The notes below the pieces were generated by a model, which was given only the letters and a program-made list of their open reading frames with translations, had not been told where the DNA came from and did no database searches. Positions 1 to 10,890 of a DNA stretch of 64,000 nt are shown piece after piece. Source of the DNA: Isoetes taiwanensis (lineage: Eukaryota; Streptophyta; Lycopodiopsida; Isoetales; Isoetaceae); assembly GCA_021234155.1 (NCBI GenBank), contig JAJEKV010000060.1, positions 2,960,451-3,024,450 on the forward strand. The letters run 5' to 3'. Positions within the stretch are counted from its first letter, which is position 1, and every line of letters begins with the position of its first letter. The position numbers were made by a program, and so were the translations under genes.

Positions 1-1168
1 CTTCCATAAGTCCAGGAGCTTGTTTCATGAAAACCTTTTCTTCTAATTTAGCATTTAGGAAGGCAGTTTTGACATCCATATGGTGCAGCTCTAAATCCCA
101 TGCATTTGCTAAAGCCAATAAGATTCTGATACTAGTCAGCTTGACAATGGGGGAGTAAGTTTCATCAAAGTCTCGTCCTTGTTTACGAGTATACCCTTTT
201 GCAACAAGTCTAGCTTTATATTTTTTGCTTCCATCTGCATTTTCTTTAATCTTGAATAACCATTTGCATCCTATCACATTCTGACCTGCTGGCTGATTTA
301 CCACTTCATAAGTTTGAGTTTTCTTAAATGATTCCAACTCATCATTCATGGCTTCCATCCATTTCGCCTTATCTTCACTTTCCATTGCTTCCTCATAAGA
401 GGTGGGAATGAATACATCATCCAAGATAGCCATTATCTGCTCGTGATCTTCATTTTGTTTTTCAAACCTTTTGCTCCTTCCCATGCTGTTTCTGCCATAG
501 TGGTCTAGATCTACTGCAGCTTCTTCTAAGAGCTTTTCAGCTTGGGTTTTTCTTTTATATGGTATGTCATGATTGCTGTGGTCTGCATTGTTACTTACTT
601 CAATTTGAACTTCACTTGTAGAATCAGCTTCACCATTTGTTATGACCCCTTTTTCAACATCATCCTCCAATGAATCAAGGTCAAATTCTAGCTGTTTCTT
701 TTGCACTGCAGCAACTCTATCTTTAGCTACTGTTTTCTTGGTATATCTATCCTTATATAAGGTGTTTTCATCAAAATAGACATCCCTGCTAATGATGACT
801 TTCTTATTCTCTGGTACATAGATCCTATACCCTTTTGTTTCCTCATCATATCCCACAAGAAACCCAATGTCAGCCTTATCTTCTAACTTCTTTCTGAGCT
901 CACTTGGAATATGTGCATACACTAAGCACCCATAGGTTTTGAACATTTCGTAATTTATTTTAGCATTTCCTTTTGACCACAACAAATCTGGAATGTTACC
1001 TTTAATGCTCGAGGAAGGGAGCTTGTTTTGCACATATATGGCAGTCTTTAATGCCTCTTCCCAGAGAAAGTTTGGAAGGCCACTTTTCTTGATCATTGAT
1101 CTTATTGCATCCATAATAGTCCTGTTTTTCCTTTCTGCTACTCCGTTTTGTTGTGGACTGTACCTGCA
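1..1168 (-). pseudogene. copia-1 pol: integrase C-terminal part and N-terminal half of reverse transcriptase
   Basis: The minus strand is open without a stop from about 1168 to the window edge. It begins with the integrase landmark PQQNGVAERKNRT, continues through the integrase C-terminal region (KTYGCLVYAHIP, then DIGFLVGY) and a charged linker, and enters the RT domain: WMEAMNDELESF, GCKWLFKIKENADGS, ARLVAKGYTRKQG, DETYSPIVKLTSIRILLALA and HHMDVKTAFLNAKLEEKVFM. These are standard copia RT motifs up to the first catalytic aspartate; the YVDD motif would lie beyond the edge. The part of integrase with the first two catalytic aspartates is missing, so the polyprotein is defective although this stretch is well preserved. 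Confidence 0.92.
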
Positions 1169-1190
1169 AGTTAATTGCCTTCTAATGCCA

Positions 1191-1640
1191 TTAGTTGTGC
1201 CAAAGTTCAAATTCCTGAATGTTTATGGTGTTAACACTGTTACACACCAAATTGTCCATTTGAAACAGATTTCCAACTCTCTTTGCATGGAATTTCAATT
1301 CATTTCCAAAATAGATATTGCATCCTTTCGAATCAAAATTGATTCTATATCCTAAATCCACAAGTTGACTGACAGAAATAAGATTCTTTATTATTGTAGG
1401 AACACACAATACATTCTCGATGTCTACAATATTCCCATTTAGATCAGTGAGCTGCAGCAAACCCCTCCCTTCGATCTCTTGGAGTTCTCCATTTCCAACC
1501 TGGATTCTTTTTTAGTTTGTTGTGACCAGATTTTTAAGAAGATCAGTAGATTGGACTACTGATCTTTCAGATCCACTATCAACTATAAGAGGATCAACTT
1601 TATTAGCATTTGGATTTTTATCAAAAATAGCCAAAGTTTA
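1191..1640 (-). pseudogene. copia-1 protease-like and GAG-pre-integrase region
   Basis: On the minus strand 1640-1500 reads LIVDSGSERSV, the aspartic-protease active-site region (usually DSGA or DSGS). A stop follows near 1513, then the 89-residue open segment 1460-1191 carries VLCVPTIIKNLISVSQL and ends in ELWHN, the start of the GAG-pre-integrase motif LWHxRLGH. Right after LWHN the sequence reads through stops and within about 30 bp joins the PQQNG part of integrase. The zinc-binding domain and most of the catalytic core are therefore deleted. Family assignment is firm; the mechanism of the deletion is unknown. Confidence 0.82.
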
Positions 1641-2640
1641 ATTTACCTCATCTTCTTCATCCTCCTCAGAGTTGTCCTTTTCCACTTGTTCTTTTGCAAT
1701 AAAAGCTCCAGCTGAATTTCTGCCACGTCCCCTACTGGAACTTCTTTTTCCTCCTCTATTTGCAGATCCCTTATTATTTTCCTTGCCATGATCTTTTGGG
1801 GTGGGACACTTGGCAGCAACATGCCCTTTTCCTCCACAGGTGTAACAATCAAAATCCCTTTTCAATTTTGGGCATGCACTCTTGAAGTGCCCTGTTTCAT
1901 GGCAATTGTAACATGTCACTTTCTTTTTTCCAGTAAAAAGAATTTCAGGAGACTCCTCTCTTTCCCTTATTATCTTCTTCTGCTCAAACTCTGTTCTAAG
2001 AACATTCTTTGCTTCTTCCCTTGATTTACTCATGTTTCTAATAAATAGGGACAAATTTTCATTTTCACTAACTGCTCTAGATATTTGAAGTACTTGACTT
2101 CTTTCACTGACATTCACTCCAGCACCAGCTAAGTCAGCTATTATGTTATCAAAGTGATTGAAGAAGTCTGATACATCTTCTTCCTCTTTTAGTTTCAGAC
2201 CCCTTAGTTCATTTTCGAGTAAATCTATTTGAAATGAAGTATTTTCTTCATAATGTTTTAGAAGAAAACTCCACATCTGCTTAGGACTTAAATTCCTCAA
2301 CTTAAGCCTAATGGTAGGACTTACCTTGCAGGTGATAATGCCTTGGGCCTCCTTAACTTTTGAGTATAGAGACCTTCCAGTTCCCATCTGATCGCCACCG
2401 TTACATTTCTTGCAGATCTTTGCTCCAACACCTGCATGCTCTCTCATGTTAACAGATCCTTCAGGAAGAGACCTGGTAATAGTGTTCATATTGACATTTA
2501 TGCCTCCATCAGGATCAACAAGATCCCCGAGTTCCTCAACTTCCAAAATGTGTTTTGACAGATCCTTCCACACGGAATCACGGGTCCACCTTTGTAGACC
2601 TCCACGGTGCTCAAGAGGCTAGCTCAAAAATCGCTAGACA
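1638..2640 (-). pseudogene. copia-1 gag (capsid and nucleocapsid), full length with a frame break near the start
   Basis: A 311-codon minus-strand open frame (2573-1638) contains a copia gag capsid region (LSPKQMWSFLLKHYEE, DVSDFFNHFDNIIADL), then two CCHC zinc knuckles, CYNCHETGHFKSACP and CYTCGGKGHVAAKCP, and an acidic tail. Knuckles of the CX2CX4HX4C type bind the RNA genome in the particle. The natural start is probably the ATG near 2640 (MSSDF), but a stop follows at once and a frame shift lies near 2585, so the first 25 or so codons are out of frame with the rest. Residues near 2390-2430 differ in a block from the second gag copy at 5012-5962. Confidence 0.9.
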
Positions 2641-2684
2641 TTTTCAAAATGCAAACCAACACAAGATTCAACGGGGATAATATA

Positions 2685-2695
2685 GCTCGATACCA
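2685..2695 (-). other. Primer-binding site of copia-1
   Basis: On the minus strand TGGTATCGAGC follows the LTR end after a two-base gap. It matches the initiator-methionine tRNA type site (TGGTATCAGAGC) used by most plant copia elements, with one base missing. It fixes the inner border of the LTR. Confidence 0.85.
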
Positions 2696-2697
2696 AT

Positions 2698-3303
2698 TGT
2701 TGAATTAAGCTATTAGATAATATTATTTCAATCTCTAGATCAATTCACAATAATCGATCCTTGAGTATGCAATGCACTAATGATGTCAAAATACTATTCA
2801 CTAGAACCTTATGCTAGCAAATAATTGTAATCATATAAATAGGACCATTGAACACTGTAGCAAATTTAAATTTGTACCGGTATTGGTATTGACCGATTCG
2901 TAGCTGGGTTGACCCGCAATGAACTAATGCAAAAACACGATCTGTTAGCTTAATTCCTCCTTAACATTCAGTTCTGGCAAACTGTATATCAAATAGGCCT
3001 GCTCCGTTATTTATAGAGCTTGCATCCGGCGGTCTTGGCAATGGATAAGGCCGCCTAGCCGAGCTCCTATTTGAATGGGGCTTTCCCCCTAATTTAAGAG
3101 CCACCTTTAACCATAAAAATAGTATCTGGTTCAATATCAACCATTGAACCTATTTACAACCTTCGAACCCTAACCCTTTATATGAACAATTTGGTTTCAC
3201 CTAAGATCAATAGCTGTTCACAGATGTATGCATAGGTTAAGATCAATCTTGTGTAGGAACCTGTAGAAGAATTATGTGCTGACCATATCCTAGATTTCTA
3301 ACA
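2698..3303 (-). repeat. 5' LTR of copia-1 (606 bp) with TATA box
   Basis: On the minus strand the LTR begins TGTTAGAAATCTAGG and ends GCTTAATTCAACA, giving the canonical TG...CA borders, with the primer site just outside. A TATA box, TATAAATAAC on the minus strand, lies at 3006-3015 and is the likely U3 promoter, leaving about 300 bp of R and U5 before the primer site. The partner LTR is outside the window, so age cannot be judged. Confidence 0.85.
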
Positions 3304-4862
3304 GAATATAAGGCAAGAGAAGTTTACAGGACATTAACAGAAAGAGGTAGTGTTCGGTGTGCTATTAAGGTGTTTCTTCCCATAAATGTCTTTTCTTATA
3401 TCTTTCAGTCAGAATCCTCCATGAAAATTGCTCCACAGACTTATACATTTGTCAAGGTATGTGATGAGACACTAAAAAATGTATTTGGCCAAGAATGGAG
3501 GAGAAGAGAGCATGAAACGGAGGCGGATTCTGAGAATGTGTTGTGGCCAGTGATACGATTATCTTCAGGTAGGTAAATGAGGCCCTTTTCTAGTTTTCTA
3601 TTTCTTTCAAGTTTGTCCATTAGCTCACATGTCAATTGTGCAATTTGTTGTTCAGATTTGTCAGCACTCTTGGAAACCATTATTTGTGGCACATAATGCT
3701 TCTGAACATTTGGCAGATCTATGAGGCTAGATATGTTAGGCTTGTTCTAAAATTGTATAACATAATGCATTGTTGATTTGCTGTCCAGGTACATGTTGAC
3801 AAAACAAACATTATATGCTAATTACTTCATTGAGCGAAAGAGACGTGTTCGAGAGAACAACAACTGGACATGGAAAGCAGTAGAGGAGCACGTTACTAGG
3901 TCACCATCCATGGATCTAGAAGTTCACTGTGCATATGCTGAGAAGCGAATCATCAATGTGGAGGAAGAGTGGAGTTTGCTCGAGTGTAGGGAGATCCTGA
4001 ATACTTTTAGACTTTATGGTGATTTTCAGTTCTATCTGAATGGGAAAAAAATTGGATACCGATGTGAATATTCAATCAAATGTAAAGATTGTAAAATTCC
4101 AAAGCAATTAGAAATAATTAAAGTTTGAGAGGAAATGAATATTCAAGTTCAAGTCCTGACATTCTGAATGGTTAACTTGTCTGCCAGTGATATGATATTC
4201 AGTTTTTGTTTGTTGTAAACATGCAAGGTGGCCTGTGCAACATAGTTTGCCAGGACTGATCAAGTATTCAAAGCTAGGAGATTTGTTCTTCTGATAATTC
4301 AGTTTGCCATATGCCACGACAACTACCATGTGTTCTTTTTGAAGTTGATAGTGCTAATAATCGACCTGCCGTTCAATCCCAAGGTAAAACTTCTAGCAGT
4401 CAGATCACAAAAAGGAATGGGTGCTCTTTCAGGAATTGGAGTTGCGGTTGCACAAGACTGTAAATGTCCCTTTATAGTAACAGCAGGTGCAGATAAAGTA
4501 CTAAAAGTACTGGATCCGAGATCATCGTTTAAGGCAGTATACACTTTCATGGAGCATAGGGATTTTATCTACAGTCTATATGTGTCCGGTATGTAACTCT
4601 GTGATTATGTATGGCAAATCCAATTTTTTCCAAAATTATTCTCATGTCGTTCTATTGTTATGGCCAGGATCACTTATATGGAGTGGAGGTGCGATGGTTC
4701 ATTGCTATTACATGACCTTAATGATGGAAAATGCTTATATGGCATAGGAGCGACTTTAAATGGTGCAGCAAGATGCATGAGTTTGGCTGGCCGGGATTCT
4801 AGAAAGTTAATTATAACTGGAGATTATAACTATGATCTATTACGTCTGCTGATTGATAACTA
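3304..4862 (+). pseudogene. F-box/WD40-like host gene fragment with introns, disrupted
   Basis: Exon-like blocks read in order on the plus strand. Block 1 follows an acceptor at 3408 and ends at 3572; a good donor (GTAAAT, 3573) and acceptor (CAG, 3788) remove a 216-bp intron in frame, joining LSSG-R-YMLTKQTLYANYF. Block 2 (3789-4128) has FIERKRRVRENNNW and HVTRSPSMDLEVHCAYAE. Block 3 (about 4384-4588) reads GIGVAVAQD, TAGADKVLKVLDPRSS and HRDFIYSLYVSG; a GTATGT donor and CAG acceptor (4667) join it in frame to block 4, which continues as WD40-like sequence (DGSLLLHDLNDGKCLYG) after a small frame shift near 4688. The style resembles plant proteins with an N-terminal F-box and a WD40 propeller, substrate adaptors of SCF ubiquitin ligases. 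The F-box and most blades are missing, so this is a relic. The exact subfamily is not certain. Confidence 0.6.
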
Positions 4863-5011
4863 GTCAAACTGCACCTAGTGCATTGCTGGAGTGATCTAAG
4901 CTTTCTAAGTCAGGTTGATACTTGTTATTTGGAAAGAGAACTGCTCACAACAAGTTGGCATTGGCACTTGGAAGCTGCGTTTATGTTAGTAAAGCAAAGT
5001 CTGCATCATTC
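4863..5011. other. Short spacer between the WD40-like relic and the second gag copy
   Basis: About 150 bp of sequence without recognisable coding or repeat character; it may be the mutated end of the WD40-like gene. Confidence 0.4.
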
Positions 5012-5962
5012 CAGATCCACTATCAACTATAAGAGGATCAACTTTATTAGCATTTGGATTTTTATCAAAAATAGCCAAAGTTTAATTTACCTCATCTTCT
5101 TCATCCTCCTCAGAGTTGTCCTTTTCCACTTGTTCTTTTGCAACAAAAGCTCCAGCTGAATTTCTGCCACGTCCCCTACTGGAACTTCTTTTTCCTCCTC
5201 TATTTGCAGATCCCTTATTATTTTCCTTGCCATGATCTTTTGGGGTGGGACACTTGGCAGCAACATGCCCTTTTCCTCCACAGGTGTAACAATCAAAATC
5301 CCTTTTCAATTTTGGGCATGCACTCTTGAAGTGCCCTGTTTCATGGCAATTGTAACATGTCACTTTCTTTTTTCCAGTAAAAAGAATTTCGGGAGACTCC
5401 TCTCTTTCCCTTATTATCTTCTTCTGCTCAAACTCTGTTCTAAGAACATTCTCTGCTTCTTCCCTTGATTTACTCATGTTTCTAATAAATAGGGACAAAT
5501 TTTCATTTTCACTAACTGCTCTAGATATTTGAAGTACTTGACTTCTTTCACTGACATTCACTCCAGCACCAGCTAAGTCAGCTATTATGTTATCAAAGTG
5601 ATTGAAGAAGTCTGATACATCTTCTTCCTCTTTTAGTTTCAGACCCCTTAGTTCATTTTCGAGTAAATCTATTTGAAATGAAGTCTTTTCTTCATAATGT
5701 TTTAGAAGAAAACTCCACATCTGCTTAGGACTTAAATTCCTCAACTTAAGCCTAATGGTAGGACTTACCTTGCAGGTGATAATGCCTTGGGCCTCCTTAA
5801 CTTTTGAGTATAGAGACCTTCCAGTTCCCATACGACTGCCACCAACAGTTACTTCTGCAGATGCTGCTCCAACACCTGCATGCTCTCTCATGTTAACAGA
5901 TCCTTCAGAAAGAGACCTGGTAATAGTGTTCATATTGACATTTATGCCTCCATCAGGATCAT
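5012..5962 (-). pseudogene. Second, partial copy of copia-1 gag
   Basis: This segment repeats 1568-2518 at a constant offset of 3444 bp with very few differences by eye. It carries the same capsid region and both zinc knuckles in a 283-codon open frame (5933-5082). It has no LTR, primer site or pol of its own: the match starts abruptly in the protease region (5012) and stops inside gag (5962). One block differs strongly: around 5830-5870 the protein reads ASAEVTVGGSR where the first copy has KICKKCNGGDQ. That suggests a different family member as the source, or local gene conversion. The flanking WD40-like relic lies between the two gag copies. Confidence 0.88.
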
Positions 5963-5988
5963 ATACAATAGCTTGATTTATGCCTCCA

Positions 5989-6219
5989 TCAGGTTACAAT
6001 AGCTTGATTTAAAGCATCCTGAAAATAAGGGCATTCAACAATGCGAAAGGGAGTATGGTTAATGTACAATGCCCTGCAAATAGCCGCATCCACTTCCTTC
6101 GTTCTGGTTTTATCAAGGACTGTTACAATGTCTTGTTGCCTCATTTTTCTCGTGGTAGTTGGACGAGGCATACTTGTTGCTGGTCTCTTGAAGTAAGAAT
6201 GCAAGGATCCATGGCCCAT
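5989..6219 (-). pseudogene. hAT-type transposase fragment (DUF659-like region)
   Basis: A 76-codon minus-strand open frame contains SYFKRPATSMPRPTTTRKMRQ followed by AAICRALYINHTPFRIVECPYFQDALNQA. The pattern of a short basic linker, then an alanine/arginine-rich helix and IPF(N/R)xVxxPYFxxAL, is that of plant hAT-like proteins with a BED finger and a DUF659 domain. No catalytic core or dimerisation domain is visible here. The region just upstream on this strand (5960-6000) contains a short direct repeat, GCCTCCATCAGG, present twice. It may be the downstream part of the gene whose BED finger lies at 12954-13190, split by the LINE between them. Confidence 0.55.
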
Positions 6220-6419
6220 TTCAACGGAATAAGAATTAACAGTGTTGAGGATTCACCTAGGTTTGCTTCCTTGATGCAAACGATCCATCTATACCATGAG
6301 ATGGATGAAAAACTTTAATCGTCTTCCTTGCCTTAGTTGCAAAAACTAGTGCGTAAACTTCCAATCACCTCTAGTAATCACTGTACAAACTCCCCATTCG
6401 CATTTACAATGTGCAAGAT
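6220..6419. other. Spacer before the L1 element 3' end
   Basis: No convincing coding capacity or repeat; no poly(T) run marks the 3' end of the adjacent minus-strand LINE, so that border is approximate. Confidence 0.4.
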
Positions 6420-6425
6420 ATCTCG

Positions 6426-7623
6426 TTAGATGCAAAACTTTGTCTCCTCTAGGCCAGTAAATACAAGAAAACTCTGGAATAGCTTATGTCTGAGTCGTGG
6501 AACTAGAGAGGCTACAGGTTGCTGAATCCCTTGAGAAATCCATAAACGACGCCATTTCCAAATCAACCAAACCAACCATGCCTTACACAGATGGAAAGCC
6601 TGCTTCTTAGGAGAGGACCATGAAGCTGGAAACACATGAAGAAGTATCTTCTGGCTATACATCCTGATCCAGAACAATGCTCTGACCCAATCCCATGCAG
6701 CTTGCTAAAATGGGCACAAGACTAGACAATGTTCAATGGACTCTCGATGAGAGCCACAGCAAGGGCAAAAAAAAACTCACAGCTAGCTTAAATCTATGCA
6801 CAAGAACATTTACCCGAATGCAGCGGTGCACCACTTGCCACAAGAGAACCCTAACCTTCGGTGGGGGAAGAGAGTTCCAAGGCCATGTCCAGACGGAGCG
6901 CCAACAAGAACCCTGAAGCTTCAGTGCCCACTTGTCAGAAGGAGGTAAAGTATCATAAATAACCAACGTCCGGTAACAAGAACGAACAAAACATGACTCA
7001 TCGACCCCCGAATGAACCTTCCAAATCTGAAAGACCACCCCTCCCTGGAGGAGAACAGGAATATGCAGTGGAATACAGGAGGCCACTTGCTGCCAGATAG
7101 CTCGATCACTGCTCTTAAGCCGAAAGCGGGCCTGAAAAAACTCCCAAGGAGCCAGTTGGCCATGCCAATACCAATCCTCTAAAGTGGAGACTGCAGCCTG
7201 AGTCCAACAGGCCTGAGTCCGAGCGTGCAAGCTGGCAGCCAAAGGCAAGTATGTTGGAGGCAGAGGAACCCACAAAAACGGAGAAGTGTGATGAAATACT
7301 GATGCATAGTCTATCTGGAAAAGCACTCGCACATGCTCTCAGGGCCACAATACACCCTTGAGAAAAGGTGACGCGTGTGGGAACGGCCTCAGATCGTAAA
7401 GCAAGGCTCACAGCAACTTCACAGGGACATATGGCTTGTGAAAAGCCACACAATTCTCGAGGGACTGTAAAAGCAATGCTGCACCTGGAGAGAACATCTC
7501 TTCATGGAGAATACTCCAAACAAACTTAGAGACTAATACCTTAGAATGCAAAGCCAAATCTAGGATTGTCAAACCCCCATCCTCTCGAGGGCGGAGGCAC
7601 TTCCACCATGCTACTTTAACCAC
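6426..7623 (-). pseudogene. LINE-A ORF2 C-terminal region (zf-RVT-like), frameshifted
   Basis: Overlapping minus-strand frames together cover the part of plant L1 ORF2 that follows RT. Block 7623-7408 has VAWWKCLRPREDGGLTILDL, the usual VxWxxICxPKxxGGLGIxDL. Block 7332-6733 has AIWQQVASC, then FVRSCYRTL and WNSLPPPKVRVLLWQVVHRC, the conserved WxxxxPxKVxxFxWxxxxxxL motif before the zinc-binding residues. Block 6677-6426 has FHLCKAWLVWLIWKWRRLWIS, the end of the protein. The role in L1 elements is thought to be RNA binding at the 3' end. At least two frame shifts separate the blocks. Confidence 0.82.
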
Positions 7624-7697
7624 TGCTCCTTCTGCAGCCCCTCCCTAAACAAAGTTTTGGACAATTCTATCCAATTCCTGAACCTTGCATTCTGGAG

Positions 7698-9406
7698 CTA
7701 ACATAACAGACACTGTGTATACGTGGGTGCTACAAAGCACTTAACTACAGTAATCCTGCCTTCCATCGACAACTTACTACCCTTCCACCAATTCAGGTGC
7801 TTCTGTAGTCCCTGCAAAATCTCATCCCAGACGCCGCCTATAGAGATATTACCCCCAAAAGGAATGCCCAGAAGTCTGATACATGCATTCACTGGGAGTA
7901 CCTTCCAAGGGAAGAGAAACAAACAAGGTGGAGGCGGCGTCTCCAAAGCCCACAGAGCCGAACACTTTCCCCAATTAAGAAGACAACCAGAAGCCAAGAA
8001 AAATATATCCAAAGAAACCCTTAACATTACGCGAAATTGCTTTCTTCGCCGCCACAAAGAGGAAAGTGTCATCCTGAAAACCGACATAAACTGTTGGATC
8101 GCCGCTCAGATCCAAAGACCCTCTATCACTCCCTCATCTACTGCAGTCAAGAGCAATTGTGATAATGCCTTCGCCACCATGGTAAACAAAAATGGGGCCA
8201 GAGGGCAGCCCTGACGAACTCCTCTTCCCATTGAAAAGAACGGGGAGGGCTCCCCCTGGCACACAATTGTAGCTCGTGCTGACGTGTGAAGCTTCATAAC
8301 TGTTTCTGTAAAACGTGGACCACAACCCAAAGCCGGAAGCACACTAGACAAAAACTCAACAAGACATCGACATATGCCTTCGCAAAATCGAGCTTAAGAT
8401 AAACAACTCCCTAAGCTGTTTTCCTAGCCCAATACAAGCCCTCATAAGCTGCAGCAATGTTAGTTAAGATGTTTCTTCCTGGGATGAACCCGGACTGACC
8501 CTTGTTAATAGAGGATGCTAGAACCAGTTTAAGCTTTTCTGCCAAAGCTTTTGCAATAATCTTATACACAGAGGAGAGCAAAGAAATAGGCCTCCAATCA
8601 TTGATCATGGATGGCTGTTTTACCTTAGGGATCAGGGAAATGCAGGCGGTGTTAAGAATTCTATCCATTTCATGAGAGCGCAACAAGTCAAGATAGACCT
8701 GATACACTGACTCTTCAGCCCATTCCCAATAAGTTTGAAAGCATTCCACAGGCACACCATCCAGCCCAGAACACTTATTCTTAGCCATGCACATACATGC
8801 ACCCTCAAAATCTTCCTTGGAGAGTTCCTGTTCTAAACTATCACGCTGATGGTGCAAGATAGATGGCTTAACAGCAGCCAAAACCAAATCCTGTATTTCT
8901 TGCTCGTATGGAAATGACTGCTTAGCAAAGAACATTGAAAAATGGCCGTGCACATACCTCTGGAGATCAGCAGGATCCTCCAATTTACGACCATCTGACA
9001 AAGTAAGGGATGCCATTGATGCTGCATACTGACGCTGCCTTGCTGCCCTAAAGAAAACCGAAGAGCTCGTCTGTCCTTGTTTCAGTCAAGTAAGTCCAGA
9101 CTTCACCCGAGCTTTCTTAACTTTGACCTGCTCTAGAGATATGATCTGCTGCAGTAGGGCATTCTCCCGGATGCCATCATAAGGTTGTGCCCGAATCTGC
9201 TCCAACTCTTTATAGAGTAAGTGGACTTCCTGTCGCTCATGGTGAACTCGCTGCCTACCAAAAGCCATAGCAAAACATTTAACCCTAGCCAATGCTGCCA
9301 CCATGCCTGCCATTCCACTTAGAGAGGAGAAGGTATTGAGCCACAAGTCCCGATAATGAGACGAGAAGACTTCATCTGTCAAGAAGCGGGTGTTCAGACG
9401 AAACAC
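7698..9406 (-). pseudogene. LINE-A ORF2 reverse transcriptase region, broken
   Basis: The minus strand reads from a linker (FSSHYRDLWLNTFSSLSG) through a TGG-to-TGA stop near 9090 into KEDFEGACMCMAKNKCSGLDGVP, ILNTACISLIPKVKQPSMIN-DWRPISLLSSVYKIIAKALA and KGQSGFIPGRNI, the RT fingers. After a CAG-to-TAG stop comes motif A, LKLDFAKAY, then a frame shift. Block 8351-8106 has SPFFSMGRGVRQGCPLAPFLF. The catalytic motif C reads FQDDTFLF, where plant L1 elements normally have FADDT. Block 8087-7698 gives LNWGKCSALWAL, RLLGIPFGG and LSMEGRITVVKCF, the thumb region. Assignment is firm; the enzyme cannot be made from this copy. Confidence 0.9.
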
Positions 9407-10172
9407 TGTTCTGGAGGGTTTGGGGGTAGAGTATTCTGGCTACACAACAATTGAGGATAATGATCTGAAATGGAGGTGGAAAGAATGTTGCTCCTATGCA
9501 GAGAGGGTACTTCATCCAATGTGCGAGGGGAGGCATAACATCTATCATGCATGGCATAGGCCCGCCCCACCCCGATCTGCCTATTGCACCATGTGAAAGA
9601 CAAATCTCTTTCCACCTCTACCATAGCCAAATCCTGCAACAATCTAGACCATTGATCCCTCTCAAAACCCCTCGCACAACCAGGCACTGTGGCCGGAGCG
9701 ATCCCCACCGCTTCTACCATATTAAAGTCTCCTAGTAGCAACCAGGCTACTTGCAAACCACCAAGATTCCTTATCTTGTTTCTTATTGTGGCCCATGGAG
9801 CACCTCTCTGAGATGGTTGGTTTGAGGCATAGACATTCACAATCCCCCATTCCTGTCCTCCCTCAAGCCACTTAATAATTGCCCAACGACCATACTTATC
9901 TGCTGCGGAGTACGTAACATTAACATTCATTTTTCAAGCAATAAGAGTACCCCCACTAGACCGCCCCGAGGAAGAGGCAATGGATGCAAAATGTCTTCCA
10001 ACCATATCCATCAATTGTGTCATATCTCCCCTGTGGCACTTATGCTCCTGAATACAAACAATATCAGGATGAAGCTGACGAAGCGTCAAAGCAATCTCTA
10101 GCCCTCTTACTATTAGAGGACTACACCCCCCTCACATTCCAATTGAGAATTGTCCTATTCATCCCACAATAG
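9394..10172 (-). pseudogene. LINE-A ORF2 APE-type endonuclease domain, one internal stop
   Basis: From about 10135 the minus strand reads RGLEIALTLRQLHPDIVCIQEHK, the N-terminal endonuclease motif with the catalytic glutamate, then GGTLIA and a stop near 9932. The open block 9930-9394 continues with GIVNVYASNQPSQRGAPWATI, LLGDFNMVEA (the GDFN motif) and DLSFTWCNRQIGVGRAYAMHDR, which corresponds to the FTW and R(I/L)DR motifs. The terminal SDHxP motif is present just after (SISDHYPQ). This enzyme nicks target DNA to prime reverse transcription. The block overlaps the RT linker block by a few bases in another frame, marking a frame shift near 9400. Confidence 0.88.
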
Positions 10173-10212
10173 TCTTGTTCTTCCTCTCGATGGGTGAAAC
10201 CCCAAGTGCCTT

Positions 10213-10890
10213 CTAGAACCAATGGATTGACCTTCGAGATGCAAGGTCTACCTCATCAGCCCAACTCTCCAACCGAGATCCGTGAACAACTTGCCTAGCT
10301 TCTTGCATATGCTCATAGTCGGACGGAGGCCCCCCTTCGCTTGAGATCGGCCCTCCGGGTCCGGGCTCAACACTACCATCCCCAACACTACGCACCATCT
10401 CTACCATTCTCGTAACCAAGACCTCCAAGCCTACGAGCATCATCACTATCCTGGCTCGGCGGTTTCTCGCTAGTACCCCTCAAGAGGGCGGTCATCCCCG
10501 ACACCGCTACCCCCTTTGGAGCGGGCCTCCACTATGGCCACCCCCATTATTGCCTCGAACACTACCACCCCTAACATTGCCATTAGTGGGACGGTCACAG
10601 TTACCTCCGCCTGGGGTTCAGACAATATCATCCCGACTCTGCCATATGGAACTCTACCTGTGATATCTGGAACACTAACACCTCCAGCACCTGGGCCTTG
10701 GTCACAAGCGCCTCCACCAACAACAAGACCATCTGGGATTTGGCCTCCAACCGGGGTTCGATCACTACCACCCCCATGACCACTCGCACGAACACCTCTA
10801 GCTGGGGTTCGATCATTACCACCCCATGACCACTCGCACGAACACCTATAGCTGGGGTTCGAGCACTACCACCCCCATGAGCATTATCAC
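10213..10890 (-). repeat. Imperfect tandem repeats in the 3' part of LINE-A ORF1
   Basis: The stretch repeats a unit around CTGGGGTTCGATCACTACCA, with spacing of about 58 bp in the clearest units (10750-10880) and weaker copies to about 10540. On the coding (minus) strand it gives a valine/glycine/methionine-rich repetitive tail. Both strands are partly open because of the repetition, so the short plus-strand frame here is a by-product. Confidence 0.65.

Larger units (their letters stand above)
1..3303 (-). mobile_element. Ty1/copia LTR retrotransposon, 5' part (element copia-1), runs off the left edge
   Basis: Read on the minus strand the order is LTR (3303-2698), primer-binding site, gag with two zinc knuckles, protease-like region, GAG-pre-integrase, the end of integrase, and reverse transcriptase up to base 1. 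The order protease, integrase, RT is that of copia. The remaining RT, RNase H and the 3' LTR lie outside the window, so the target duplication cannot be checked. The central integrase core is deleted near 1165-1191 and there are frame breaks in gag and the protease region, so this copy cannot be autonomous. It sits directly beside the F-box/WD40-like gene fragment that starts at 3304. Confidence 0.93.

Noticed and set aside
993-1355. 120-codon plus-strand frame
   Set aside because: It lies antisense to the copia-1 pol and pre-integrase reading, which has clear family motifs; it is a shadow.
10516-10779. Threonine/proline-rich plus-strand frame
   Set aside because: It is the antisense of the tandem repeats in LINE-A ORF1; repetition keeps several frames open.
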